Of a stretch of DNA of 64,000 bases, positions 25,018 to 34,535 are shown one piece after another; positions within the stretch are counted from its first letter, which is position 1, and each line of letters begins with the position of its first letter. The notes under the pieces are model-generated. The model searched no databases, was not told where the DNA came from, and was given only the letters and a program-made list of their open reading frames with translations. Origin of the DNA: Antribacter gilvus (GTDB taxonomy: Bacteria; Actinomycetota; Actinomycetes; Actinomycetales; Cellulomonadaceae); the NCBI RefSeq assembly GCF_003946865.1, contig NZ_QXTH01000005.1, forward strand, positions 186,001 to 250,000, in the 5' to 3' direction. A program made the position numbers and the translations under genes.

Positions 25018-25857
25018 ATGGAGCACCTGCTATCTGTCCCTGGCGCTGTCCTGTGCGCCTCCACCTGCGGCGATCCCCGCGACCCGGCCCTGCTCCTCAT
25101 CGGCGGCGCAGCGTCGTCCCTCGACGGCTGGGACGACGCGCTCTGCGCGGCGCTCGCGGCGGGCGGCCGGTACGTGATCCGCTACGACCACCGTGACACG
25201 GGCCGCTCCTCGACCGGCGCCCCCGGCAAGCCCACCTACACGGGCGACGACCTGGCGCTCGACGCGCTGCGCGTCCTCGACGGGCTCGAGATCGAACGGG
25301 CGCACCTCATGGGCGTGTCGATGGGCGGCGCGATCGCGCAGACGCTCGCCCTGGAGCACCCCGAGCGCGTCCTGACCCTGACGCTGGTCGCGACGTCGCC
25401 CGTCGTGGCCACGGGTCACGACCTGCCCGGCCCGGACCCCGTGGTCCAGGCCGTGTTCGCCGACCCGCCTCCCGATCCCGACTGGGCCGACGACGAAGCC
25501 GTCGCCTGGTACCTCGCCGAGGCCGAGCGGCCGTTCCAGGGGGCCGGCTACGACCCGGTCCGGGCGCTGAAGATCGCCCGGCAGACCGTCGCCCGGTCGC
25601 ACGACCCGGCCGCCGCCGCGAACCACTGGCAGGTCAGCGGCACGGAGACCACCGGCAGCCTCGCCAACCTCGCCGCGCCCACGCTGGTGCTGCACGGCAC
25701 CGCAGACCCCCTGTTCCCGCCGGACCACGGCCGCGCGCTCGCGGAGGCCATCCCAGACGCGCGGCTCGTCCTGCTCGACCGGATGGGCCATCAGGTGCCG
25801 CCGCCCGAGACCTGGCCGCAGGTGGTGCGTGAGGTGCTCGCCCACACGGCGCGCTAG
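25018..25857 (+). CDS. Alpha/beta hydrolase
   Basis: A 279-residue alpha/beta hydrolase. After a short N-terminus come LLIGGAASSLDGW, the DHRDTGRSS turn, and the nucleophile elbow GVSMGGAIAQ with Ser near residue 101. The late acid is in HGTADPLFPPDHG and the His in RMGHQVPP. The pattern fits the group containing 3-oxoadipate enol-lactonase-like and aclacinomycin-methylesterase-like enzymes; the real substrate is unknown. The ATG follows an ECF-type promoter by nine bases with no ribosome binding site, so the message is probably leaderless. It converges on the amino-acid permease gene with a 10-base gap. Confidence 0.88.
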   Translation: MEHLLSVPGAVLCASTCGDPRDPALLLIGGAASSLDGWDDALCAALAAGGRYVIRYDHRDTGRSSTGAPGKPTYTGDDLALDALRVLDGLEIERAHLMGVSMGGAIAQTLALEHPERVLTLTLVATSPVVATGHDLPGPDPVVQAVFADPPPDPDWADDEAVAWYLAEAERPFQGAGYDPVRALKIARQTVARSHDPAAAANHWQVSGTETTGSLANLAAPTLVLHGTADPLFPPDHGRALAEAIPDARLVLLDRMGHQVPPPETWPQVVREVLAHTAR

Positions 25858-25867
25858 GCGGTTCAGG

Positions 25868-27181
25868 TCACGCCCGCCGCGACCGCCGGGAGAACCGCAT
25901 CACAAGGTAGAGGACTGCGCCGACCAGGAGCAGCGCACCCGCCCGGAGCCACGTCGCACCCGACTGCTGGCTGAGCAGCAGCACGCAGCTCGCGACGCCG
26001 AGCCAGGGCACCACCGTCGCGACCCGGAAGTGCGGGTGCTCCACGTGGTCGCTGCGCAGCACCAGCACCGCCACGTTCGTGCTGATGAAGACGAGGAGCA
26101 GGAGGAGCACCACCGTCTCCGCGAGCTCCGCGAGGTCGCCGGTGAACACGAGCAGCATCGCGACGAGCGTGGTGACGACGATCGCGACCCAGGGCGTGCG
26201 CCGGCCCGCCAGGACCCGCCCCAGGGCACCGGGCAGCAGGCCCTGCTCGGCCATGCCGTAGGCGAGGCGGCTCGACATGATCATGGTGAGGAGGGCGCCG
26301 TTGGCCACGGCGACGAGCGCGACCAGGGAGAACAGCCGCTCGGGCACGATCCCGGCGGCGGCCACCACCTCGAGCAGCGGGCCGCTGGAACCGGCGAGCG
26401 TCTCCGGCGGCACGACGGTGACGGCCGCGAGGCCCACGGCGACGTACACGGCTCCCGCTGTGAGGAGCGCGCCGAACAGGGCACGGGGGTAGACGCGGCG
26501 GACGTCGCGCACCTCCTCCACCACGTTGGCCGACGTCTCGAAGCCGACGAACGAGTAGTAGGCGAGGATCGCCGCGGACAGGACGGCGAGCGCCGGCGTG
26601 GTCCCCTCGGCGAAGCGGGTGGCGCGGCCGAGGTCGCCGTCGCCCCGGCCGAGGACCACGACGGCGAGCACGACGATGACCACGAGGCCGCTCACCTCGA
26701 TGATAGTCATGGCGACGTTGGCGCCGAGCGACTCGCGGATACCCCGCGCGTTGAGCGCGGCCACCGCGGCGAGGAAGAGGACGGCGACGAGGCGCTCCGG
26801 CGCGTCGACGAACGCGCCGAAGTAGTCGCCGGCGAACGCGAGGGAGAGGCCTGCGGCGCTGGTGACGCCCGCGGCGAGCATGGAGAACCCGACGAGGAAC
26901 GACACGACGGGCTTGCGGAACGCCCGTTCGGCGAACACGGCGGCGCCCCCCGCTCGCGGGTACTTGGTGACCAGCTCGGCGTACGACCCTGCGGTCAGGA
27001 GGGCGAGGCCGAGGGCCACGAGCAGCGGCAGCCAGACCGGACCGCCCACCTCCCCGGCCATCACGCCGACCAGCGCGTACACGCCTGCCCCGAGGACGTC
27101 GCCGAGGATGAACAGGTAGAGGAGCCTGCCGCTCACGGAGCGGGAGAGCCTGGTCTCCGGGTCGGTGGTGCTCGTCGTCAT
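25868..27181 (-). CDS. APC-family amino acid permease
   Basis: A 437-residue integral membrane protein with about 12 hydrophobic segments. It starts with the APC hallmark GRLLYLFILGDVLGAGVYALVGVMAGEVGGPVW, in which TM1 carries the GxG break used in substrate binding, and contains the conserved AFVGFE-like helix (AYYSFVGFETSANVVEEV) near residue 215. The family transports amino acids, usually by proton symport. The C-terminus is short (RRSRRA). Specificity cannot be read from sequence. It is divergent from the membrane protein at 27341; palindrome B1 lies between the two starts. Confidence 0.9.
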   Translation of the reverse strand: MTTSTTDPETRLSRSVSGRLLYLFILGDVLGAGVYALVGVMAGEVGGPVWLPLLVALGLALLTAGSYAELVTKYPRAGGAAVFAERAFRKPVVSFLVGFSMLAAGVTSAAGLSLAFAGDYFGAFVDAPERLVAVLFLAAVAALNARGIRESLGANVAMTIIEVSGLVVIVVLAVVVLGRGDGDLGRATRFAEGTTPALAVLSAAILAYYSFVGFETSANVVEEVRDVRRVYPRALFGALLTAGAVYVAVGLAAVTVVPPETLAGSSGPLLEVVAAAGIVPERLFSLVALVAVANGALLTMIMSSRLAYGMAEQGLLPGALGRVLAGRRTPWVAIVVTTLVAMLLVFTGDLAELAETVVLLLLLVFISTNVAVLVLRSDHVEHPHFRVATVVPWLGVASCVLLLSQQSGATWLRAGALLLVGAVLYLVMRFSRRSRRA

Positions 27182-27216
27182 GCGTCCGAGGCTGGCACCG
27201 CTTCTCCACGCTCGCC

Positions 27217-27263
27217 TCCGCCGAGGTAGCGCGTTCGCCCGACGGACGCACTACCTCGGCGGA
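27217..27263. repeat. Palindrome family B, copy 1
   Basis: Outer arms TCCGCCGAGGTAG and CTACCTCGGCGGA are perfect complements around a centre containing CGCCCGACGGACGC. Unlike the other copies it lies between two divergent gene starts, so it is not an obvious terminator. Confidence 0.8.
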
Positions 27264-27340
27264 CGCAGGTGCCCGAATTGCGCCCTCCCTGCGGGACAAT
27301 GGAAGCGCCTGCCCGACCGACGGGCCGGCGGGAGGATGCG

Positions 27341-28423
27341 ATGACGACCGAGACCGGCGGCCTCGCAGGCCGCGGCCACCTGCTCCGCCTGGGCGCGCCC
27401 CGGGACACGAGCGCGGTGCGCCACCTGGTGACGTTCCTGGTCGCGAGCGTGGTGACGGTGCTTGCCACCCGTGCCTACCTGGCCGCGACCGGCTACCCGC
27501 AGATCGGCGGAGGAGACCTGCACGTCGCGCACGTGCTGTGGGGCGGCCTGCTCATGGCGCTCGCGATGATGGTCCTGCTGTCGTACGTGGGCCCCGCGCC
27601 ACGGTCGCTCGGGGCGGTCGTGGGCGGCGTCGGCTTCGGGCTGTTCATCGACGAGGTGGGCAAGTTCGTCACCGCCGACAACGACTACTTCTACGCGCCC
27701 ACCGCGGCCATCATCTACTTCGTCACGGTCCTGCTCGTCCTGGTGGTCGAGGCGATGCACGGACGGCGCGAGCACCACCCCGGCGAGTACCTCGCGGTGG
27801 CGGCGGACCGGCTCACGGCAGGCCTGGCGGGGGGCTTCACGCCGTCGGCCCGGGAGGAGGCCCGGGTGCTCGCCGCCAAGGGCGCGGGAGAGCCCGGCGC
27901 GGAGCTCGTCGCGGACCTGGTCGAGGCGGTGCCCGACGACGACGCCGACGTCCCCGACGTGGTCCGCTCCGGGGCGGACCGGGTGGTCGGGTGGCTCGAC
28001 GCGCTCGTGGGCCGTACCTGGGGGGCGTGGCTCGCGATCGCGCTGATCCTGCTCGTGTCGGCGTCGGAGGTCGTCGTCGGCGTGGAGGTGCTGTTCGGGC
28101 GGGTGCCCGGGATGCCGGAGTGGATGGGGACGGCGATCCTCGCGGCCGTCTCCGCGTCCGTGGTCCTGCTGGTGGTCGGGATCGTGGTGGGCCGTCGCGA
28201 CGGGCTGCGCGGCGCCGTCTGGGTGCGGCGCGCGGTGCTCGTCAGCCTCCTCTTCACGCAGCTGCTGGTGTTCCGTGCCGTGCGCTGGACCGCGTCCTTC
28301 GGGCTGGTGCTGGACGTGCTGGTCTTCATGGCGCTGGAGGTCGCGCTCCGCCCGGACCGCATGGAGGCGGCGGAGGCCGCCGAGGAGGAGGCCGGGGCCA
28401 CGAGCCCGCCGCCGACCAGGTAG
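27341..28423 (+). CDS. Integral membrane protein of unknown function
   Basis: A 360-residue protein with about eight hydrophobic helices: four in residues 25-145 (including HVAHVLWGGLLMALAMMVLLSYVG and VVGGVGFGLFIDEVGKFVT), a soluble region around 150-225, then a second membrane part (AWLAIALILLVSASEVVV, ILAAVSASVVLLVVGIVV, LVSLLFTQLLVF). GxGFGLFIDEVGKF is a distinctive motif in the first half, and acidic residues in it are conserved-looking. No transporter family is recognised. The start ATG is supported by a GGGAGG ribosome binding site. The TAG stop is supplied by the left arm of palindrome A5. Confidence 0.75.
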   Translation: MTTETGGLAGRGHLLRLGAPRDTSAVRHLVTFLVASVVTVLATRAYLAATGYPQIGGGDLHVAHVLWGGLLMALAMMVLLSYVGPAPRSLGAVVGGVGFGLFIDEVGKFVTADNDYFYAPTAAIIYFVTVLLVLVVEAMHGRREHHPGEYLAVAADRLTAGLAGGFTPSAREEARVLAAKGAGEPGAELVADLVEAVPDDDADVPDVVRSGADRVVGWLDALVGRTWGAWLAIALILLVSASEVVVGVEVLFGRVPGMPEWMGTAILAAVSASVVLLVVGIVVGRRDGLRGAVWVRRAVLVSLLFTQLLVFRAVRWTASFGLVLDVLVFMALEVALRPDRMEAAEAAEEEAGATSPPPTR

Positions 28424-28468
28424 CTGTTCCCCGTCCGACGCCCCTGACGGGGAACAACTACCTGGTCG
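28413..28468. repeat. Palindrome family A, copy 5
   Basis: Arms CGACCAGGTAG / CTACCTGGTCG with inner CTGTTCCCCGTC / GACGGGGAACAA. It contains the stop codon of the membrane protein gene (28421-28423) and lies between convergent genes, fitting a bidirectional terminator. Confidence 0.88.
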
Positions 28469-28485
28469 CGGGGCCCGGGCTGAGG

Positions 28486-30795
28486 TCAGGCCCGCTCCAC
28501 CACCTCGACGGTCAGCACGTCGCCGCTCTCCGCGCCGTCGGCAGCCTCGAGGCGGAACACGACCTCGCCGGGCGCACCCGCCGCGCGCACCGGATCCACG
28601 AGGTCGTACTCGACCTCGGCCAGGCCCTCGCCGTCGGGCGGCGTCGTGAGGGTCCGCGACGGGTCGAGCGCCAGGCCGTTGAGCAGGACCTGGTGCCCAC
28701 GTCCCGGGTGGTCGAGGAACCGCAGGCGCACGGCCGCCGGCCGCTCCGGGGTGCGGAGGCGGTACTCGAACCACCCGGTGGTGCTGCGCCAGTGGATGCC
28801 CCCGCCGCCGCCGGCTCGGGTGGCCTCCCCCGCGAAGCCGTGGTCCACCTCGGGCTGCTGCTCGCCGGCGGTGACGCGGTCGACCACCGAGGCGGCCGCC
28901 GCGTCGGCGGCATCCAGCGCGGCGAGCCGCTCGTGGGCGCGCGCCGGGTCCGGGTCGGCCGGGAAGCAGATCGTGTAGCGCTCGTCGTGGAGGCCCGCGA
29001 AGGGTTCGAGCAGCACGGTGGCGGGCACCAGCCCGCCGTCGCGCTCCCGCACCACGGCGAGCTCGAAGGTCAGGGTCCGGGGGTCGACGACGGACACCGC
29101 CGCCTCGGGCGGGTCAGCCACCACGATCGCGCTCTGCCGCAGGGGGACCGCACGACCGTGCGCGATGTGCGCCATGCGGTCCTCCCCCGCCACCAGACCG
29201 GTCAGGTCCTCGCCGCCGTCGCGCGCCGCGAGGACGACGGGCCCGTACCGGAAGGCGACCCAGCCCGACCCGTCGGGCAGCCGCTCGGCGGTGAGCCGGG
29301 GCGAGAACCGGACCACGACCGCCGTCGTGCCGCTCCAGGTCCGGCGCAGCTCGGCGTAGCCGTCCACGACCGCCGGCTCCACCTCGGCGCCGTCCACGGT
29401 GAGACCGGCCAGCGAGGCCCAGGACGGGACGCGCAGGCGGAGCGTGCGCTCCCGCGGCTCCGCCGAGGTGACGACCAGGCGGGCCTCCTCGTCGAAGGGG
29501 AGCTCGGTGGTCTGCTCCACCCGCAGGCCCTCCGCCGCCCAGTCCAGGACGGACGGCGTCCAGAGCTCGACGCGGAGGTCGGGCCCGTCGTGCGTGTAGG
29601 CCAGCTCGTTGTAGCGGGTGTGCCCCTCCAGGCCCGACCCGACGCAGCACCACATCGACACGTGCGGCCGCGAGTACACGCGGTAGTGCGCGGGCCGCAT
29701 CGGCGTGAAGTACACGAAGCCGCCGCGGCGGGGATGCACCGAGGAGAGCAGGTGGTTGACGAGGGCACGCTCTGCCAGCTCCACGGCGGGGGCGTCGGGC
29801 GCGCGGTCCAGCCGGAGGCGAGCGAGCTCGACGAGGTTGTGGGTGTTGCAGGTCTCCGGGCCCTCGCGGTCGGTCATCACCTCGGTGAAGTCCGTCGCCG
29901 GGTGGAAGTGCTCCCGCACGCTGTTCCCGCCGATCGGCAGGGTGCGGCGCTCCACCACGGACGCCCAGAACGCGTCCGCCGCGGCCGCGAACCGCTCCTC
30001 GTCGGCGAGGCGCTGGTAGCCGAGCGCCTTCGGGATCTGCGTGTTCGCGTGCAGGCCGTCGAGCGGGTCGTCGCCGGCCACGAGCGGGTCGATCAGCCGG
30101 CGGTGGGCGAGCCGCCGCCCCTCCGTGACGTAGTCCTCGCGGCCCAGGAGGTGCCCCAGCTCGACGAACGTCTCGTTCAGCCCGCCGAACTCCGCCGTGA
30201 GGATCTGGTCCACCTGCTCGTCGGTGAGCGCCTTGGTGACGGACAACCACCAGTCGGCCCAGCGCACCGCCATCCGCAGGGCCCGGTCGGAGCCGCCGTG
30301 CGTTGCCGCGTCGACGAGCCCGGCGAACGTCTTGTGCAGGTTGTAGACGGGGACCCACCGGCCGTTGAGGTTGAACAGGTCGGCCTCGATCCGGCCGCTC
30401 GCGAGCTCCTCGCCGAGCGCGGGACCGTCCGGGACTCCCCCGAGGTAGCCGGTCCCGACGGCGTCCTGGCAGCGTTCGAGCACGTCGAGCAGGTGCTCCA
30501 TCCGCTCGTGGAGCGCCGGCAGCCCTGTGACGGCCCACAGCTTGGCGTGCGCCGAGAGGGCGTGCCCTCCGATGTGGCCGTCGAGGCCCCCGGCCTCCCA
30601 GTCGCCGTACGACGCGGCGTCGCCCGGCAGCCCCGCGCCCGCGAGGAACGGCGCGAGGAGCCGGTCCAGGTCGAGCTCGAGCACCGCCTCGAGCGCTCGC
30701 TGCTGCACCTCGGCGAAGCGGCCTGGGCCGAGGCGGACGGCGCCGAGGGGGAAGGTCCGGCCGGACGTGGCGGGCTGGGTGGGGGTCGTGGACAA
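28486..30795 (-). CDS. GH127 family glycoside hydrolase (beta-L-arabinofuranosidase-like), large form
   Basis: A 769-residue protein of the DUF1680/GH127 family, cytoplasmic (no signal peptide). The (alpha/alpha)6 domain runs from about residue 15 to 470: YGDWEAGGLDGHIGGHALSA, NGRWVPVYNLHKTFAGL, then SMWCCVGSGLEGHTRYNELAY near 380-400, where a Cys would coordinate zinc and act as nucleophile in characterised members. The remainder is beta-rich with a C-terminal DUF4986/lectin-like part (HWRSTTGWFEYRLRTPERPAAVRLRF). It is longer than the second GH127 in this window (634 residues) and belongs to a different subgroup. The substrate may be an arabinofuranosyl oligosaccharide or glycopeptide. Confidence 0.88.
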   Translation of the reverse strand: MSTTPTQPATSGRTFPLGAVRLGPGRFAEVQQRALEAVLELDLDRLLAPFLAGAGLPGDAASYGDWEAGGLDGHIGGHALSAHAKLWAVTGLPALHERMEHLLDVLERCQDAVGTGYLGGVPDGPALGEELASGRIEADLFNLNGRWVPVYNLHKTFAGLVDAATHGGSDRALRMAVRWADWWLSVTKALTDEQVDQILTAEFGGLNETFVELGHLLGREDYVTEGRRLAHRRLIDPLVAGDDPLDGLHANTQIPKALGYQRLADEERFAAAADAFWASVVERRTLPIGGNSVREHFHPATDFTEVMTDREGPETCNTHNLVELARLRLDRAPDAPAVELAERALVNHLLSSVHPRRGGFVYFTPMRPAHYRVYSRPHVSMWCCVGSGLEGHTRYNELAYTHDGPDLRVELWTPSVLDWAAEGLRVEQTTELPFDEEARLVVTSAEPRERTLRLRVPSWASLAGLTVDGAEVEPAVVDGYAELRRTWSGTTAVVVRFSPRLTAERLPDGSGWVAFRYGPVVLAARDGGEDLTGLVAGEDRMAHIAHGRAVPLRQSAIVVADPPEAAVSVVDPRTLTFELAVVRERDGGLVPATVLLEPFAGLHDERYTICFPADPDPARAHERLAALDAADAAAASVVDRVTAGEQQPEVDHGFAGEATRAGGGGGIHWRSTTGWFEYRLRTPERPAAVRLRFLDHPGRGHQVLLNGLALDPSRTLTTPPDGEGLAEVEYDLVDPVRAAGAPGEVVFRLEAADGAESGDVLTVEVVERA

Positions 30796-30869
30796 CGCTG
30801 CTCCTCGGGGTGGACCGTCCCGCGGGGCGGCTGCGCCCGGCGGACGGGGACACGGTAACCCGAGCCCTC

Positions 30870-30910
30870 GCCGAGACAGTGGGATCGTCCGACGAACGCA
30901 CTACCTCGGC
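30870..30910. repeat. Palindrome family B, copy 2
   Basis: Arms GCCGAGACAGT / ACTACCTCGGC with centre ATCGTCCGACGAAC. Its right arm supplies the TAG stop of the beta-lactamase-like gene (30901-30903, minus strand). It separates this gene from the downstream GH127 gene on the same strand. Confidence 0.82.
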
Positions 30911-31845
30911 AGGAGGCCGACGCCGGCCCCCGCAGCCGGCATCCGCAGCGGGCCGACCGCGAGCCGGGCAAGCTCGCCGATCGCCGCGTCGACGCGCGGC
31001 AGGTGCCGCTCGGCGCGGGCGGCGCGAGTCAGCACGACGACGGCGACCGGGTGCTCGTGCGGGAACCGCACGACGGCGGCCTCGTGGCGCAGCCTCCCGA
31101 GCGTGCCGGTCTTGCCGTGCAGCGTGACGTCGTCGTGCGGGAAGCCGGAGCCCACGCGATGCCGCCAGGCCTGGTGCGCCATCGCGTCCCGCACCACCTC
31201 GTGGGCGGCGCCGCCGCGCGACCACAGCACCCGCAGCACCACGCCGAGCTGTGCCGCTGTCGCGGCGCTCGCGTAGGCGGGGTCGTACTGGGTGGTCTCC
31301 ACGACCCGGTCCGGGTCGGCGAGCAGCCGGAGGGCCTCGGCGGGAGTGGCAGCCGCCGTGTCGCGCACGACGGCGGCAGTCTCCGCCGCCGACCCCTGCC
31401 GCACCAGCGTCCCGGGCAGTCCGAGCTCCCGCAGGAGCCTGTGCGCACGGTCCAGCCCCACGAGCGCCAGGACCGCGTCCCCGCAGGCGTTGTCCGAGAC
31501 CGCGAGCATCAGCCGCACGGCGTCCCGCCCGCTGAGGTCCACCTCGTCGAGAAGCATCGCGACGCCCGTCGGCCCGGGTGTCCTCCCCCGGGCGGGGAGG
31601 GTGACACGTGCGCCTGGGTCGAGCTCGCCCCGCTCCACGAGGTCAGCCCAGGCCACCGCGAGCGGCAGCTTGTAGAGCGAGGCGACGGCGACCGGCGCGT
31701 CGTCGGCCAGGCCCACCGCTCCCGGCGGGCCGTCCAGGCGGGTGGCGTGGACCCAGGCGGTGACGCCGGCGTCGCGGGCCGTGTCCCGGAGGCGGCCGAC
31801 GACGGCGCGCGTGGCCGGGTCGGTGGCTGCGGTCAGGCCCCTCAT
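30901..31845 (-). CDS. Class A beta-lactamase-like serine hydrolase
   Basis: A 314-residue protein with all three active-site motifs of the serine beta-lactamase/PBP fold: SLYK (Ser56, Lys59), SDN (117-119) and KTG (245-247). No signal peptide or lipobox is present, so it appears cytoplasmic, which is unusual for a functional beta-lactamase; a Glu166 equivalent is not evident. It overlaps the upstream LysR gene by ATGA and is probably translated with it. The stop codon lies in palindrome B2. It may be a non-lactamase hydrolase; resistance should not be assumed. Confidence 0.82.
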   Translation of the reverse strand: MRGLTAATDPATRAVVGRLRDTARDAGVTAWVHATRLDGPPGAVGLADDAPVAVASLYKLPLAVAWADLVERGELDPGARVTLPARGRTPGPTGVAMLLDEVDLSGRDAVRLMLAVSDNACGDAVLALVGLDRAHRLLRELGLPGTLVRQGSAAETAAVVRDTAAATPAEALRLLADPDRVVETTQYDPAYASAATAAQLGVVLRVLWSRGGAAHEVVRDAMAHQAWRHRVGSGFPHDDVTLHGKTGTLGRLRHEAAVVRFPHEHPVAVVVLTRAARAERHLPRVDAAIGELARLAVGPLRMPAAGAGVGLLPR

Positions 31846-32789
31846 GTGGCGGGCCTCGGGCCGGGCGGGCCGACGGTCGGCGGCGACGCGGCCGCGGGGG
31901 GTGTCTGCGACTGCGACGTGCCCAGCGTCTCCGCGAGCGGCGCCGCCGCCGCGAGGGCCGCACCCAGCGCCTCGGCGACGGCGTCGTGGTCGATCTCCGG
32001 CCGACGATGGCTCGGGTGCGGCTGCACGACCCGGAGCCGCAGCGGCGGGGAGCCCGGCGTCGGCTCGTCGTCGGGGCCGGCCGGCACCAGGCCGACCGCC
32101 GCCCCGGCCGCGACCAGCGCCTGCCTCCCCCCGACGTCCCGGGCCTCCACCACGTCACCGCTGTGCCCCGCACGACGGAGCGCGTCGACGAGCTGGTCGT
32201 GCGCGGGCGGCTGGTGGTGCCGTGGCGGGACGGCGACGGGCAGGTTCGTGCGCGCGAGGTCGCCGCCCTGGGTCGCCGCGCCCGCGCCGTCCGGCCGCTC
32301 GAGCCGCATCGGGACGACGACGACGGGCCCCGCGGTCAGCCCGTCGACCACGCCGGGGTGCCGCACGACCGCGACGTCGATCAGCCCGTCCCGGAGGAGG
32401 TCCACCAGCTCGACGCTGCCGGCCACCGTCGGCACGACGGGCAGGCCTCGGGCCGCCGGGGCACGGAACAGTGCGGGCACGAGCCCGTCGAGGTCCGCTG
32501 CCACGCCGACCCGCGGCTGCTCGGGCACAGCGAGGTCGCGAGCCCGCGCCACAAGGTCGTCCGCCCCCTGGAGCAGCTCGCGTGCCGCAGGCAGGAGGTG
32601 CCTGCCCGCCGCCGTGATGCGCACGCCCCGAGCGTCACGGTCGAAGAGCCGCACCCCGAGGTGCTGCTCGAGCCTCCGGATGCCCTGCGACAGAGGCGGC
32701 TGAGTCATGCCGAGGTCGCGTGCGGCATTGCCGAAGTGCCGGGCGTCGGCGACCGCACCGAAGAAGCGGAGGTGCCGGATGAGGTCCAC
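31842..32789 (-). CDS. LysR family transcriptional regulator
   Basis: A 315-residue LysR-type regulator. The winged HTH is at residues 1-60 ([49 protein letters not shown]). The effector domain from ~90 to 295 is recognisable ([25 protein letters not shown]). The C-terminal ~20 residues are Pro-rich. The gene is co-directional with, and overlaps, the beta-lactamase-like gene rather than being divergent from its target. It is divergent from the Tat-exported MBL-fold gene at 32873, so it may control both. Confidence 0.92.
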   Translation of the reverse strand: MDLIRHLRFFGAVADARHFGNAARDLGMTQPPLSQGIRRLEQHLGVRLFDRDARGVRITAAGRHLLPAARELLQGADDLVARARDLAVPEQPRVGVAADLDGLVPALFRAPAARGLPVVPTVAGSVELVDLLRDGLIDVAVVRHPGVVDGLTAGPVVVVPMRLERPDGAGAATQGGDLARTNLPVAVPPRHHQPPAHDQLVDALRRAGHSGDVVEARDVGGRQALVAAGAAVGLVPAGPDDEPTPGSPPLRLRVVQPHPSHRRPEIDHDAVAEALGAALAAAAPLAETLGTSQSQTPPAAASPPTVGPPGPRPAT

Positions 32790-32802
32790 CGGCGGATCAT
32801 AC

Positions 32803-32827
32803 GCAGATCGACTCGCGCCGGGTCTGC
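32803..32827. promoter_or_regulatory. Inverted repeat in the LysR/MBL divergent promoter
   Basis: GCAGA (32803-32807) and TCTGC (32823-32827) form a small inverted repeat in the 83-base divergent intergenic region. LysR sites are typically interrupted dyads of this kind (T-N11-A), so it is a candidate operator only. Confidence 0.3.
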
Positions 32828-32872
32828 AAGACTCTTTGACTCTCGATCAGGGCCTCCCACAGGGTGGGCGAC

Positions 32873-33853
32873 ATGACACGAACAGTGAGCCGTAGGACCC
32901 TCCTGACCGGAGCCGCCGCGCTGGGGGCGATCAGCGTCGCCGCGCCCGCGCGTGCCGCCTCGCCCGCGCCCGCCGCGCCCCTCGCCCGGACCGTTCCGAG
33001 CGGTTTCGCGACCTTCAGCTGGCTGGGCACCTCCGGCTGGAAGATCCGGACGCCCACCACCACCGTGCTCCTGGACCCCTACCTGAGCCGGTTCGACACC
33101 GGCTTCGGCGCCGGGGCGTTCACCGCCACCACACGCCTCGCCGTCGACCAGGCGGCGATCGACGCGGCGATCGGCACCGCGGGGGCTCCCGAGGGCACCG
33201 TCGACGCGGTGCTGGTCACGCACACGCACTGGGACCACTTCGCCGACGTGCCGGCCATCGCCGCTGCCCGGGGACCCATGGTGTTCACGACCCTGACCGG
33301 CTACCACCTGGCGCTCGCGATGGGCGTGCCGCGGGCACAGCTCGCCGTCGTCCGCGGCGGCGAGGAGCTGCACCTGGGCGACCTCGTGATGCGCGTGGTG
33401 CCGTCGCTGCACAGCCGCACCGGCACCGGCGCGCTCCTCTTCCCCGGCGCGCACACACAGACGCCGCGCCGCCCGCGCACCATCGCCGACCTGCCCGAGG
33501 GCGACACGCTGTCGTTCCTGCTCCGGTCGCCGGAGGGCCGCTCGGTGCTGCTCCTGGGCGGGAGCGACCTCGACGACCTGGCGCTGCGCGGCCTCGACGT
33601 CGACACCGTCGCCCTGCCGGTCGCCAGCACCGACGCCACCGCCGGCTACGTGGAGCGCGTGATGACCGTCCTGCAGCCGTCCACGGTGGTGCTCGTGCAC
33701 TGGGACAGCTTCGAGGTGCCGCTCGCCAACCCGCCGCAGGCCGACGACCGGACCCGCGCCCGGATGGCTGCCACGGAGGCGGAGGTCCTCCGGCACTCGC
33801 CGGGGACGCGCGTGGTCGTGCCGGAGTACCTGACGCCGCTCACCCTGCTCTGA
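32873..33853 (+). CDS. Tat-exported metallo-beta-lactamase-fold hydrolase (UlaG-like)
   Basis: A 326-residue protein. Residues 1-30 are a Tat signal (SRRTLLTGAAALGAISVAAPARA, with twin arginine). The mature part is a metallo-beta-lactamase fold: FSWLGTSGWKIRTPTTTVLLDPYLSR, the metal motif THTHWDHFAD near residues 112-121, and later HSRTGTG and HWDSFEVP with further metal ligands. The domain is of the UlaG-like lactonase branch, used on varied substrates; here the function is extracytoplasmic. The ATG at 32873 follows AGGGTGG. It is divergent from the LysR gene. Confidence 0.88.
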   Translation: MTRTVSRRTLLTGAAALGAISVAAPARAASPAPAAPLARTVPSGFATFSWLGTSGWKIRTPTTTVLLDPYLSRFDTGFGAGAFTATTRLAVDQAAIDAAIGTAGAPEGTVDAVLVTHTHWDHFADVPAIAAARGPMVFTTLTGYHLALAMGVPRAQLAVVRGGEELHLGDLVMRVVPSLHSRTGTGALLFPGAHTQTPRRPRTIADLPEGDTLSFLLRSPEGRSVLLLGGSDLDDLALRGLDVDTVALPVASTDATAGYVERVMTVLQPSTVVLVHWDSFEVPLANPPQADDRTRARMAATEAEVLRHSPGTRVVVPEYLTPLTLL

Positions 33854-33864
33854 CGTCGGCCGCC

Positions 33865-34437
33865 TCAGCGGGCGATCGTGAACCCGCCCGTCCACGGGAT
33901 CGCCTCGGTGATCGCGAGCCCCATCTGGAGGTAGCCCACCGCCTCGAGCTGGCGGGCGGAGGCGAGCGGGCCCGCGTCCACGCCCTGCGCACCGGCGGCG
34001 TCGACGAGGTCGATCACCTCCCGCTTGGCGTCGGGGTCGTCTCCCGCGACGAGCACCGTGACGGGTGCGTCCCCGACGCTGCCCGCGGACAGCGTCGCGG
34101 CGAAGTTCGTGTTGAACGCCTTGACGACGCGCGCGTCCGGCAGCGCCGCGGCCAGCTCGGCGGCGGCGCTGCCCGCCTCGATGTCCACGGGCGTGAACGT
34201 CTCGAAGTCGACCGGGTTCGTCAGGTCGACGACGACCTTGCCGGCGAGCTGGTCGCCGTACCGGGACGCGACGTCGGCCAGGGCGGGGTACGGCACCGCG
34301 AGCAGGACGATGTCGCCGGTCAGCGCACCCGGCTCGTCGTCGTGCCCCACCGGCTGCACCTGCGCGTTCGCCCGCCCGGCGAGGTCCGAGAGGGCGGTGC
34401 CCATGTTCCCGGTCCCGATGATGGTGATGCTGGTCAT
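33865..34437 (-). CDS. NADPH-dependent F420 reductase-like protein
   Basis: A 190-residue Rossmann protein of the F420-dependent NADP reductase / NADP oxidoreductase (F420_oxidored) type: TIIGTGNMGTAL at the N-terminus is the dinucleotide loop, then VLLAVPYPALADVASRY, VVVDLTNPVDF and VVKAFNTNFAATL. The substrate-binding C-terminus matches members lacking the pyrroline carboxylate reductase helical domain. A clear GAAGGAG ribosome binding site precedes the ATG at 34437. Convergent with the MBL-fold gene (11-base gap) and divergent from DUF899. Whether it uses F420 cannot be told from sequence. Confidence 0.85.
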   Translation of the reverse strand: MTSITIIGTGNMGTALSDLAGRANAQVQPVGHDDEPGALTGDIVLLAVPYPALADVASRYGDQLAGKVVVDLTNPVDFETFTPVDIEAGSAAAELAAALPDARVVKAFNTNFAATLSAGSVGDAPVTVLVAGDDPDAKREVIDLVDAAGAQGVDAGPLASARQLEAVGYLQMGLAITEAIPWTGGFTIAR

Positions 34438-34535
34438 GGACCTGCTCCTTCGCCCTGTGGACCGCTCCGGCGCGCCCCTGCGCGTCGCTGTCGGTTCCAG
34501 CCTCGCCGGAACCGGGGTCCCCCGCGAGCCGGACC

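Noticed and set aside
30901-31845. Antibiotic-resistance beta-lactamase
   Set aside because: Active-site motifs are present but export signal and a clear Glu166 equivalent are missing, so resistance is not supported.
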